A stretch of DNA of 64,000 bases from Brachypterus glaber (Eukaryota; Arthropoda; Insecta; Coleoptera; Kateretidae). The stretch covers positions 4,712,001 to 4,776,000 of the forward strand of contig OY294049.1 in assembly GCA_958510825.1 (NCBI GenBank), in the 5' to 3' direction. A program made the translations under genes and the position numbers. The notes beneath the pieces are model-generated. The model saw only the letters and a list, made by a program, of their open reading frames with translations, made no database searches and was not told the DNA's origin. Shown piece after piece: positions 11,324-22,880 of this stretch (position 1 is its first letter; each line of letters opens with the position of its first letter).

Positions 11324-12920
11324 CCCCTTATAATAAAAAATGGTAAAGCTTTTTTATTTGTACAGTGTATTTTTGTTTAAATAAATACATCTGGATCTGT
11401 GTTTTGTTCTCTAGTTATGTCCAACATAAAATAAAATCAACCTTCGAGAAAGTAATAAAACAAATTCTATTATCCCCAAGAAAAGGATCAAGTAGTTTCA
11501 GCAGTCACATCATGTGATTCTCATATAACTATTGCAGTATCTAAGTAGAAACGATCTAGTCGTGTGCTATGTAATATTTATTTTAGTACCATCGATCAAT
11601 AAGATTGATTAATTTTCTTTTTCTGTGACGTAAACGAAAGGTTATCATAACTTTTAAATAAATTTTAATTCGTTTTTAATTTAGTTCTAAATTAACCATT
11701 GTAGTTGCAACATTGAAATTTGTGTTTTATTTAAACTGTGAAAATAAATAAGTAACTACGATATAACAACTAGTGGATTTATCATTGTTTCCAATAATAA
11801 ATTTTAATAGGTAAGTGATAAATCACTAATTAAATCTAATTACCTACTTTTCATGAAAATTCGGAAAGGATATACTTGTTGATAAAGCTTGTTTTGATTA
11901 AGGCAGTTTATATACATTTGGATTCAAAAGTAAATTTCCATGGAAAATTATAATTATATAACTTAAAACTTACTTAAAGTAAAAATTGAGATTTCTTTGT
12001 AATAGGCCTGAAACACAGTTATTAGATACAGTTTGGATTTATTTATTTATATCGTGTCAGAAGCATCAACATTAAGTTTTAAATAAACATTTAAACTAAA
12101 TATACATCAAGACAGAACATTTTTTAAGGAAATGGAGGTACTAAGATTGCCAAAAACTATATAACTCGTAAATTATTTAATATAAGACTAAAACAAATAT
12201 AAAATTAAAAAAAAGATCAAATTAAAAATTAAAACTAAATGATATTTGACCAATATCTGGCTACGTCAAGCGCATTTGATGTTTCCTCTAGTAGGTCATC
12301 TATGGTACAGGTGCTTGGAAAAATGGGACATGGTTTGTTGGATTTAGTCTAAATTTTAGAAAATAAAATTGAATGAAGCGAAAAAATATGAAATAATAAT
12401 AGAAATGTAATAATTAATAACATTTTTGAACTTAAAAAGTAAAAGTACTTTTAAATTGCTGAAATTGGATCAATTGTCTCTGTTTACTTTTTTAAATTGC
12501 TAAACGTAAACTTAACAATGCATCTTTTTCAGTATACCCACTCGTTGCTGTTGCCTACGTTTAAGTTATACTGTTTAACTTAAATTTTTTGCAGTTTTGA
12601 CCCCCTTCTCTCCATGTAACGATACGTAACGCTGGGTCATACCTCCTCTATAAATACGCAACGCTAGCCAAGGGCACTCCTCCAAGAAAAATTGCAAAAA
12701 AAACATTTTTTAATAACAATTTTAATTTTAATTTTTAATATGATTTTTAATACACTTACTTGTACTTTATAAATAATTGGTAGCGTTTCTACCTAAGAAG
12801 ATAATAAACATCATTACGTACGCTGCATCGGACCCCTGCACCCCTTGTAACCCATCGTAACGCTAGCACTACCCCCTCCCACCAGGCGCGTTACGTATTT
12901 TAAGTATGGCCCCTAATCTT
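11324..12920 (+). other. Gene-free stretch with one strong isolated splice-donor-like site
   Basis: No coding exon was recognised. A consensus donor AATAG|GTAAGTGAT occurs at about 11810, after a segment with no long repeat. It could mark a non-coding first exon of a plus-strand transcript such as ITP, but nothing links the two directly. The part from about 12600 to 12910 has GC-rich words (TAACGCTAGC, CGTTACGTA) that look like decayed repeat termini. Confidence 0.25.
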
Positions 12921-14812
12921 ATAGTCCAGTCAAATAATAAATGTAAATTGCAATAAATGTACACGGGCTGCTATTTTAAAGGGTAGTAGTGGATGATAAC
13001 AGAACACTCCTGTTAGTTTTTCACCGGGTGATTTGTGAAAAGTCCGCTATCTTCAATTTTAGGGGTAAGTTGCTTAATATACATCTTATGATAAAAATGC
13101 ATAAAACCAATTCTATTAAGGAGGAAATTTCCAACAATTTTTGTTTGGATCATTTTTTTAATTTATTAATAACAATCGAATTATAAATATTAAAAAATGG
13201 CCGTGTTGGGGGTGAAATTGTTTTTTTTCGATTTTTCAGCCAAACTATTCATTCATCCGAGGATAAAATTTGGTTATATTCTTATTTTTATACTTAGGCA
13301 AATATTTTGTGTACCTTTTATATGTAATATTTTTTAATGACTTACGGGCATAGACCTGTCAATTTATTATTATAAACTTATACTCATTGACTTATCACAT
13401 GTACATGTTTACCCATAATGGTGAATAAAAATATTATTATTATTATTATTATTATTATTATGCATTTTTATCATCAGATGCATATTTAGCGAGATAACCG
13501 CACTCACCCCTAAAATTCAAGATAGCGGACACCCCTTACGCAAATCACCCGGTGAAAAACTAACAGGAGTGTTCTGTTACTATCCACTACTACTCTTTAA
13601 AATACACTAGGCAACACGGTTTCTTGCCCCGATCGGAGTCATATGTTTTTTAACTAATTTTGGGTCGCTGAAACCGAATCTGAATATTTCTACTACCTAA
13701 GTTTTCTGAGAAAAATGAGATAAAAATTCTAAAAAATCATATTTTATCCCTCTTTTGTTCTAAAATCATGGGAGATAAAAATGTTCCAAGAACAAATTTA
13801 GATTCGGCTACTTAATATTAGTTAAAAAATACCCAACTTAAAACATGGAAACTTTAAATTCATAGGTAGAATAAATAAGGATATTATGAAAAAAATATTC
13901 AAAAAAAAAATGGATAATGTCATAAAACTAAGTAGGGGTGGAGGGTTAGAAGAAGGGCACATAAGGGGACAAGCTTATCGCCACGTACTCATGCTAAAAA
14001 TTGACAAAAATCATTACCAGGGGATCAAAAATGAACTAAAGAAATGTTACGCAATATGGTTCTTATGTAATAAAGTAACATTTTTATGATGTAGAACCAT
14101 TAAAAAAACAAAAAAAAATTGACAATATTTTGTTTTATAAATTATTTTTAAATTTACATAATTGCCTGTACTAAAATTTAAAAAATAAGACATGCTGGAC
14201 TTTTTCTAAGGTCAAATTTGGATTATGCGCCTTTAAATTGATAAGAAAAATATATCTTTTGGGCTCGGGAAAAAAGTTTACACTGTGTGCTTTAATTTTG
14301 TTTCTTTTTCATTTATTTACTTTTTACGAACAAACTAAGCAAAATAAAAAAAAAATTGTATGAATATTTTTGTAGAGAATTTTATAATCTACAAATTAAG
14401 TTCTATAAAATTTTTATACAGATTTGATAGTTTTGCCACAAAAGAGCAATTAAGTAACCTCTGCACTTTCATTTTAAGCTTTTTATTTTTTTTCGCGTAC
14501 TTACTCTGACAATAGGTCCTTGGCATATATATTTTTGATTTCCTCGTATTTTTTTTAATATACCCTAAAATTTTCAAAATCCTACTCTTCTTTTTTAAAA
14601 TTTTGATTATTTCCTGGACTAATAGCTCAAAAATTTTAGGTGCTGAAATTTTTCTAAGGTCAGATTCGGTTTCTACGCCCTCAAATTAGTAAGAAAAATT
14701 TACTTTTTGATCGGGGCAAAAAAAAAAGTTGAGATTTGTTGCCTAGTGATATCAGCCCGTGTACATTTATTTAATTTAACACAGGAATTTCTCGTTATTT
14801 GACTGGACTATT
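12921..14812. mobile_element. Inverted-repeat element (ATAGTCCAGTCAAATAA ends) carrying a nested CACTA element
   Basis: The ends ATAGTCCAGTCAAATAA (12921) and TTATTTGACTGGACTAT (to 14811) match. Internal arms also pair: TAACAGAACACTCCTGTTAG, TTTTTCACCGGGTGATTTG and GATAGCGGAC with their complements at 13500-13590. The right arm is split by the CACTA element at 13605-14748; removing it and one ATA restores CTTTAAAATA next to TCAGCCCGTGTAC, matching the left arm GTACACGGGCTGCTATTTTAAAG. An ATT microsatellite lies at about 13433-13460. Confidence 0.8.
13605..14748. mobile_element. Non-autonomous CACTA-like DNA transposon, copy 2 (nested)
   Basis: It starts CACTAGGCAACACGG and ends GTTGCCTAGTG, flanked by ATA at 13602-13604 and 14749-14751. 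It is the reverse-complement relative of the element at 2375-3527 along its length, including CCGATCGGAGTCATATG and TAAAGTAACATTTTTATGAT. Its short open frames have no transposase motifs. It interrupts the right arm of the surrounding palindrome, so it is younger than that element. Confidence 0.85.
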
Positions 14813-15128
14813 ATAACATATTATTTAATAAGTATGTATTTGCTTTAATAATCAAGTCGCCGTATCTGTCTTTATCTCCTGGTGGTCTTTTCACCATGGA
14901 GTACATGATGAAGTCATAATTTTACTTTTTATTCAACAAGATCTCGGTCTCTGTAGTTATATTCGTTAACAAGCCGACTTTGTGTGTGATTTCAAAAAAT
15001 AAAATAAATAAAGTAGGTATTACAAAATTGCTTTAATAAAAACGAGGAGATAATGTTTACAGTAGACAGGGACGGACTGAGAATTTCAAATTCAATATTT
15101 AGCTAGAAGTTTAGTTAAAGTTCTTTAA

Positions 15129-15263
15129 GGGCCACTTGCACCAATGATGGTTTGACTTTAAACTTGGATTAAATTGACGGCCGACCAATCAGAACTCAGT
15201 ATTTTTAACTTAAACTCGGTTTAGCTGAGATAATCCCAGACCAAAAGTTGGTGCAAGTGGCCC
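15129..15263. mobile_element. PIF/Harbinger-like MITE, copy 1 (135 bp)
   Basis: The ends are GGGCCACTTGCACCAA and TTGGTGCAAGTGGCCC, with TAA directly repeated on both sides (15126-15128, 15264-15266). A GGG-starting terminal repeat plus a 3-bp TWA target duplication is the PIF/Harbinger pattern. An equal-length copy with the same target lies at 47247-47381. It is non-coding. Confidence 0.85.
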
Positions 15264-15396
15264 TAAGAACTAAGCTGTATATCTCTAAAGTTAAAATTTA
15301 GGTATAGCCTAGTTCAGTTTTTATTTTGCACATATTAAAGGCTCTTGGATAAAAATAATTTCTTAGTAGAAGAAAACGCCTTTATTTGTATATAGG

Positions 15397-16183
15397 TAGG
15401 GGAAGTCAGGGTTAACTGGGCCACAGGGTCAACTGCTCCACCTGGATGTTATTAACTTTTTTTATTAGTATTGGCGCCTTAGGGCAAATTCTAGTGATAT
15501 TTAGTTAGTAGTATTGTTTAATGTATTATGACGGACTGTGTTGTCCACATGTAAGTTGTAGTAAAGAAAGTTAATTTTTTTCGATGAAAAGTGGGTATTT
15601 ACCTTAACTTTTATTTTTTAATTAATCTAGACTAATATTTTACCTAATATACTGAGTCTTTTATTAATTATTCTGCATAATTTCCGCCTTCTAATATCTT
15701 ATTAAGTAATAAAATTTTATGATTTTATTCAGTGGTGTCACTCAGGGTTAACTGATTCGAGGTTAACTGGACCACTTATGTCAATATTAATTAGTTCGGG
15801 GTTAACTCGGCTTTTTGTCCAGTTAACCCCGGACCAGTTAACCCTCAGATATATGTAATATTTAACATATTATGTTGTCTATTTTAATGTTAGAATTAAA
15901 TTTTATTTGATTTTAAATCGTTTTTATTCACAATAATTACAATACAATACATTTTTGTTAGTGGCCTAGTTAACCCTGCCCTATGGGGTTAACTGGTCCA
16001 GCGGGGTCAACTGGTTCATCGTTAATAACTTTTTTTATATAAATAATATTTGTTTGAAGTATTAATATGTTCCAGCTATAGTATTAATCTACCTTTTGCT
16101 ATAGAAAATATTTGAAATTTTTTTACAGGTTTTTCAAAAACTCGATATGAAAAAAGCTGCCCAGTTAACCCCGACTTCCCCTA
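15397..16183. mobile_element. Inverted-repeat element rich in GTTAACTGG motifs
   Basis: The ends TAGGGGAAGTCAGGGTTAAC and GTTAACCCCGACTTCCCCTA pair. Internally the motif GGTTAACTGG/CCAGTTAACC recurs in both orientations (about 15745-15845 and 15960-16020). The blocks TTATTAACTTTTTTTATTA and TTAATAACTTTTTTTATATA are symmetric. It is non-coding, with no clear superfamily. Confidence 0.75.
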
Positions 16184-17950
16184 AATTAAATTAAAATTAA
16201 TCATCATATTATTATATTGAATCTTAGGTTCAATATTTCCGCTATCTAATGGTTAAAATTCTCGAAAAATAAAACTTCCTTCCTTAAGTATTAGCTTAAA
16301 ATAAAAAAGTCATCTGATAATAGTTTTGTAGAAACGTTTAAAAGTCTCCTATATATAACTATAATTTAACCGATAAAATACTATAATTTATGCAAATTGG
16401 TCGCAAGTTATAAAGTAATAAGTATGCTAATAACTCAACATTAGATATTAATATTATTACAAAACGTTTAAATAAATTTGCGCCAATTAGTAATTAAATT
16501 TATGATTTCATTAATTTACATAAATAATATAAATTACAATAACTTTTCTTTTAATTTTCCTCCTATTTTATATTGTAGGTTCATTTGATCAGTTTCTGTT
16601 TAGTTAGTTGATTCTTTTCTGTTTTGGTGCTTGGTAAGTTTGAGCGTATCAGAAGTTATTTTCAGAAGAAACAACTAAACATTTGTTCTTCTTCTTGTTC
16701 TTGTGATTTGAAGCAGAAATCGATTAAGTGAACTCAAGGATATTTACTTATTTCAGTCTTTTGGTATTATTTAATAACTCAGGAACGCTTTGAGGTACAG
16801 CAACGAGGTTTTGAACGTAAATTAATAAGGCCCATCTTCGTATGATATTTTCATGAACCTATTTTAAACAGGGGTGTGCGAAACTGGGGGGGGGGGCTAA
16901 TCAGTTTTTTGTCCTAAACTGTTTTCAGTAATTTTATTTTTAAAATAAATATTAAAATGCATAAAAATATACTCTGGTTCTAATACTGTAGGATTAACCG
17001 TTTTCGAGAAAAAATAATTTGAAGGTGAAATTTCACGGTTCGAGGACGAAATTTAAGTACTAATATGTTTTATACCAAAATTTTATATATTTTTTTTGTA
17101 TTTATAAGTTTCTCGTATTTAAAAAAAAATATATATATATAATTCCTTTTTTTTACGAATAAATGTTCTGAATTTTGTTATTTTTAACTTGTTTTTGCAT
17201 AAAACAATAGTTTATAAGTATTTGTAACATGTATAAGCACAATTTAAATAAACATTTTTTTTTAAGTATGGTTTTTATCTCTTTTAAATTTTCGGTTTCT
17301 GACACCGTACCCAAGTTAACTCGTAACTTTTTTCACTCGAATTCCCGAAGGTTAAAAAAGTGAACCAGGGATATGTTCAATATTTAAGATAGATTAGAGA
17401 TGTTGAAAAGTACAAATAATTCTAGTAGATAACAACTTGTTTGGGCCAAATTAGTTTCTGTTTCTTAACTTAATGGGCTTAAATTCTGGAACGCATCAAT
17501 ATGACTAAAAAAAATCATAATATCTGATAACAGCGCATCCCTGGAAAGTTTATATCTGACAACTGATAGTGTTGTTGTCATTTCGGGACCTATAAATGAT
17601 AGTTTGCACAAAATCCATTAGGGAATAACAAGTGGTTGTTAACTGAATTACCACTGGTAATTTTCCATTGAGTCTAGAAGAAGTTTCATTTTAATCTTTT
17701 CCTTAATCAGCTAATATTTTTAACATGCATTGTTAACTATAATTATAATTTTCCATTGAGACTAAACTAATTTTCTTCTAATCTTTTTTCTAATCGTCCA
17801 CTATTTTATTATTATTAATATTTTATTTATTAAAAAAATATGGTTCTGGTCCGTATTTTTCTTCACTGCTTATAGGTCTGGTCGAATTAAATCAAATCAA
17901 CTAATTTACTTTTTGAATTTTAAAATTGACCAAATTTAGTTGGCAACAGT
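16184..17950 (+). other. Gene-free stretch with a poly-G run and a possible short 5' exon
   Basis: No coding exon was found. At about 16578-16634 a segment is bounded by TTGTAG before and TTG|GTAAGTTTG after, and contains TCAGTTT, which resembles the arthropod initiator. This could be an untranslated exon, but no support beyond the sites is visible. A run of ten G residues lies at about 16886. Confidence 0.2.
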
Positions 17951-18899
17951 GCACAGTGGTCTCAGAGAAAAAAAAAGTGACAAAAGTCTTTTTTTTTGTA
18001 TAGGGCCATTTTTTGCACAGCAGATTACGAAAAAATAGTAAAAAAACCTAAATAATTTTTTTTTCACGACATTGGAAAAGTTCAAATTTTGTAAAAATGT
18101 CCGATTTAGCTGAAATTTGGTTTACAGGCTTCTTTTGGTAATCTTAAAGCAAACCAATACACAAAACTCAAAATTCAAAATGGCGGAATACATATGGCTG
18201 ATTATTTTTTTTTTAATTTTGCTAATATTAACGAAAATATGGCGTAAGACAAATGAAAATGCTAGCCCATTTTATTGGTTATTTTCCTTATATATAAGGA
18301 AAGTACATATATGTACTAGTATTTATGATTTATGATTTTTTACTCGCCCGTTTTTTTTTTTTTAATTTAATTAAAAACAATAAAATTGGACAAAACATGA
18401 GTAATTTTTCTATTCTATTTATATATTAAACAAAATTATCTTAAAATAATTAAAGATTTAGAAGAAAAAACTTTTTAGTTACCATACATAATTTATTTTT
18501 AATATTCAAGAAACAAAATTCGTAATAGAAAACATCTAAATTGGTCCCAGAAAAAAAAGGCAAAGGTCTGTTTTTTTGTATATAGCGATTTTTTGCACCG
18601 CTGATTACAAAAAAAAAATAGTGAAAATTAAAAAAAAAGAAAATAAATAAATCGCGAAGGGTGGTTAATAATATTTAAAATTTCCGATTTATTTTAAATT
18701 TGTTATAATGGCTTTTTTTTTGTAATCCTAATTCGAAACAATACCCAAAAACTTAAAATTCAAAATGACGAAATAAATATGTCGCGAAAAAAACTTTACA
18801 AAATTTTCACTATTTTTTTTTTCGTAATCAGCGGTGCAAAAAATGGTCCTATGCAATAAAACAGACTTGTCACATTTTTTTTTCTCGGACCACTGTGCA
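17951..18899. mobile_element. Inverted-repeat element with GCACAGTGGTC ends
   Basis: The left end GCACAGTGGTCTCAGAGAAA and the right end TTTCTCGGACCACTGTGC pair. A block TTTTTTGCACAGCAGATTACG recurs directly near 18010 and 18590 and in inverse orientation near 18825, so the element is internally duplicated as well as palindromic. It is AT-rich and non-coding. Confidence 0.7.
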
Positions 18900-19320
18900 G
18901 TGCCTGTCTGTGTGGTCAATGCGGAGGTTCAGTTAAAAGAGAGAATTGCGCTTTTTATCTTTAGCAAGGCCGCTGATGGCCACAGGCTGTTAAAAGACGT
19001 AACATATCTTAATTTCGAACCGACAGACCACTATTATAATAAAGATCTCCAATTGTTAAGAGATTAAAATAAAAATTCTCTAATTAATAAATAAATGAAA
19101 CAAAAATACAGGTTCTATATATAGCAAGACCATAAATTTGACCATTTATTTTTACACATTAAAATTATTCAATAAATATTTGAACACAGTGAAAACATGT
19201 TACCACCACGGTTATTTATTTAGTTACACCACCCAACAGCTTTCGCCAATTACAGGGTGGGAAGGTATATACAAAATATATACAAAATTAAAAAAAAAAA
19301 CATAAAATACAAGTAATGAC

Positions 19321-21405
19321 CTAAACTAATCTTAATCTTTTTACAGCATTTAAAGTACAATTAAATATATCCAAGCTATCTTGCAGGCTGTTATAAGTAT
19401 TGCAAATAAAATGAAGTGGGGAGAAACTTAATAAATTTGTTTTAGGTTTTGGTAAATAAAAAGTTGTGTTATCTCGAGCAACTAGGCGAGGTACATGTAT
19501 AGGTATTTTCTCTAGTATGTCGGGACAGTTTATGCCATAGTGCAGAATTTTATGCAAGAACACTAAACTAAAACGTTTTCTTCTGTTTTTGAGACTGTCA
19601 ACTGAAAACCTATTAAGTAGTTCGTCATGTGGGTAACCTATTGGCGGATAAGTGCCAGTAGATTTAAACAATAAAAATTTTAAAAAACGTCTTTGCACTC
19701 CATTCAACAAATCCTCATACGTTGCATAACCCGGGTTCCAAATCACACAAGCATATTCCAGTTTTGATTGAACAAAGGTATTGTATAATAATTTAATTAA
19801 ATGTTCATCCGTAAACCCATAAGAATTTCTAATAACAAAACCGAGATTTTTAAAAGCAGACTGTGAGACAACTTCAATATGCCTGTTGAAAGTTAGCTTA
19901 CAATCAAAGGTAACCCCTAGATCTTTTATAAACTCTGGACGGTTAAGTGATTTACCACCCAGAGTATAGTTAAAAACAATTGGACACACCTTTCTTGTAA
20001 AGGACATAACTTGACACTTTTCAACATTAAGGGGTAGATTGTTGTTGTCGCACCATATCTGAATTTTTTGCAGATTTTCCTGAAGTCGTAAACAGTCAAA
20101 AAGAGATCTAATTGCAAGAAAGAATTTTGCATCATCAGCAAATAAGATATAAAGAATATCCAGGTCGGCTCCAATGTCGTTAATAAATAATAAAAAGAGG
20201 AGTGGCCCCAGAATTGATCCTTGCGGAACGCCAGATAAAACTAAAATATCATCTGAAAATTGTCCTAGCCACTCTACAAATTGTTTTCTACCTAGTAGAT
20301 AGGATGCGAAAAGTGATAATAGTATTGGAGAGCACCCACCTTGTTTAAGTTTTTTAAGTAAAATGTAAGGATCAATTCTGTCAAAGGCTTTGGAGAAGTC
20401 CGTATATATAACATCCACCTGAATATTCTTATCTAAAAATTCTGATAAGTATTGAGTGATATATAATAAATTGGTTACAGTAGATCTCTTTTTGACGAAA
20501 CCGTGTTGTTTAAGTGAAATTTGTGCTTCAAGATGGTTGTAGAGTACCTTATGTAGGACGATTTCAAACACTTTTGCGAAGTTGCAGATGATTGCTATGG
20601 GCCGATAATTTTCAACATTAGCTTTATTACTTTTTTTAAGGATTGGATAAATGCGTGAAATTTTCCAAATGTCAGGAAATGACCCTGTACTCAGCAGAAG
20701 GTTAAAAAGCAAGGTTAAAGGCTAGAGAACTCGTACAGTCACGAATAACAAATGCAGGAATATCGTCTGGTCTTTTGGTGAATTTCGGCTTTAACTTCTT
20801 TAAGGCCCAAAGAATTTCAGCATTGGTAAATTTATTTATATGCAAAAACTCGTTCCCGGTATAATTTAATTGCTCATCGTTTACGACAAAAGGTGTTGGA
20901 TTGGTAAAGGACGTCCTAAAAAATTCAGCGAAACAGCAATGTCTTTAGGGTTATCGTATCATTTATTATTATATTTAACTTTACTAGGTAACGTGGGTTG
21001 ATTTTTTTTTCGAATTTATGTATGACCAAAATTTCTTTGGTTTTCGTTTAATATTATTTTGAATGTTACTTTGGTTTGGACTTTTTTTTCAGCATTGGTA
21101 AATTTATTTATATGCAAAAACTCGTTCCCGGTATAATTTAATTGCTCATCGTTTACGACAAAAGGTGTTGGATTGGTAAAGGACGTCCTAAAAAATTCAG
21201 CGAAACAGCAATGTCTTTAGGGTTATCGTATCATTTATTATTATATTTAACTTTACTAGGTAACGTGGGTTGATTTTTTTTTCGAATTTATGTATGACCA
21301 AAATTTCTTTGGTTTTCGTTTAATATTATTTTGAATGTTACTTTGGTATAAATTATAAGCAATTTCAGTGCTTCTTTTAATAGAAGATTGTTATGGACAA
21401 TCCTT
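19321..21405 (-). pseudogene. 5'-truncated LINE (non-LTR retrotransposon) with reverse transcriptase domain
   Basis: The minus-strand frame 20712-19321 encodes 463 residues with reverse-transcriptase motifs in order: YTDFSKAFDRI (about residues 103-113, first catalytic Asp), GVPQGSILGP (161-170) and FADD (191-194, catalytic pair), then the thumb and a C-terminal region with VQRRFLKFLLFK. Upstream, the same protein continues in another frame (NKFTNAEILWALKKLKPKF, FVIRDCTSSLAF), with a one-base shift near 20715. The part further upstream contains a 272-bp tandem duplication. No endonuclease domain is left; homology fades near 21405. The domain order suits a jockey/CR1-like LINE, with the clade uncertain. 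The copy is dead: truncated, frameshifted and duplicated. 19067-19320 looks like its 3' UTR. Confidence 0.85.
20815..21347. repeat. Identical 261-bp tandem duplication inside the LINE
   Basis: 20815-21075 and 21087-21347 appear identical by eye, including a run of nine T residues, with an 11-bp spacer (offset 272 bp). Both copies read as the LINE linker between endonuclease and reverse transcriptase on the minus strand. Such identity implies a very recent event or an assembly artefact. Confidence 0.85.
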
Positions 21406-21426
21406 AAACTGACGGATTAAAAAAAT

Positions 21427-22460
21427 ACTGCAGCCAACAAAATAATACTTTCCACTATTATATATAATAGGCCTAGGTTCATTAAAATCAAAAACGAAAA
21501 AAAAAAAAAAAATCAAAAAAAAATAAAAAAAAATTTCAAATTAAAAAAAAATCAAAAAAAGTTTATATTTTCGTAAAAGAAATAATTAATTGAAAAAAAT
21601 GTTATTGAAAAAAAAGAAAAGTTTTTACCCCATTTGGGGTAAGGGAGACCCCAACCCGATTTATACCAAAAACAATCCCAGCCTAGAACTTTGGATAGTC
21701 AACCTATGGTCCAAATTTGAAGTCGTTAGCCCGAAGCGTTCTTGAGTTATCGTGGTCACAAATTTCCCGGACACACAGATAAACCGACAGACAGAATTTC
21801 CCCAAGGAAAGTCTTGCGGTAGTGAAAAATTTCAAAAAAATTTTATTGCTTTTTTTACGTTTCTGGACATTTTAATCCAACAAATATGATACTCGTCAAA
21901 AAAAAAATTCTCTGTCGGTCTGTCTGTGTGTCCGGGAAATTTGTCACTACGTTAACCCAAGAACGCTTCGGTCTAAAGACTTAAAATTTGGACCAAAGGT
22001 TAATTATTCAAAGTTCTAGGCTGGGATTGTTTTTGGTAAAAGTCGGTAAGAGGGTAAAATAGAGTAAAAACATTTTTTTTTCAAAAACATTTGTTTTTTA
22101 ATTTATTTTTCGTTTTACGAAAAAATAAACTTTTTTTCTAAAAACTTTTTGAATTTTTTTTAATTTTTTTCGTTTTTCATTTTAATGAACCTAATGTTTT
22201 TACATTTGGGCTTAGGGGGACGCCAATTCGATTTTTACCAAAAACAATCCCGGCCTAGAACTTTGGATAATCAACCTATGGTCCAAATTTTAAGTATTTA
22301 GCCCGAAGCGTTCTTGAGTTATCGTGCTCACAAATTTCCCGGACAGACAGACAGACCGACAAACCGACCGAAAGACCGACAGGCAGATTTAGTTTTACGA
22401 AAAAAAAACTTTTTTTGAATTTTTTTTTAATTTTTTTTTTTTCGTTTTTAATTAACCTAA
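21427..22460. repeat. Dispersed repeat family with (GACA)n/(GTCT)n tracts, three partial copies head-to-tail
   Basis: A block containing CCAAAAACAATCCCAGCCTA, AACCTATGGTCCAAATTT, AGCGTTCTTGAGTTATCG and AAATTTCCCGGACA followed by CAGACAG tracts occurs at about 21640-21810 (+), in inverse orientation at 21905-22050, and again (+) at 22205-22385. Relatives lie at 47833-48209 and 39060-39240. Long A and T runs lie between. It is non-coding. Confidence 0.75.
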
Positions 22461-22471
22461 GCCTAGACTGA

Positions 22472-22592
22472 CCTACTACGCTAGAAAGCAGTACCTCTAT
22501 TTGTCGACTAGCGACGTTTTCACGTCCTCTGATTTAATATTTAAAAACGCTGCTATGCGACAAATGGAGTTACTGCTTTCTAGCGTAGTAGG
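22472..22592. mobile_element. Short palindromic MITE (CCTACTACGCTAGAAAGCAG ends)
   Basis: The arms CCTACTACGCTAGAAAGCAG and CTGCTTTCTAGCGTAGTAGG are perfectly complementary, extending with mismatches through ATTTGTCGACTAGCG / CGCTGCTATGCGACAAAT. Total length is about 121 bp. It is non-coding. Confidence 0.85.
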
Positions 22593-22767
22593 GAAAAGTA
22601 CTATTTTATTGGCAGCAGTATTTTTTTATATTTTTGATTCAAAAATATTTATCTAAAAAAAGCCAAAGACTATTGTGCCTCTCACTTGCACGCATGCTGT
22701 CTTAAGCTTAAAGCGTAAAGTTGGGAGCGCGCTCGTCTATAGTAAAAATTATTACCATAGCTTTAGT

Positions 22768-22880
22768 CAATTTTTTGTGGTAACTCCGGTTAACCTGTAT
22801 GGATTTTCTCTGTTAAAAAAAAAGAAATACGTATTCCCCTAACTTGGTTACTGACCGCTGTTCCACAAAAAATCGGCTTT
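22768..22880 (+). mobile_element. Small inverted-repeat element, TTTTTTGTGGTAAC family copy 1
   Basis: The ends AATTTTTTGTGGTAAC and GTTCCACAAAAAATCGGC pair. It shares GGTTAAC, TCTCTGTTAAAAAAA, AGAAATACGTATTCCCCTAA and CTTGGT with a reverse-complement copy at 26104-26240. It is non-coding. The stretch 22881-23974 holds a decayed copy of another repeat near 23365-23460 and no gene. Confidence 0.65.
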
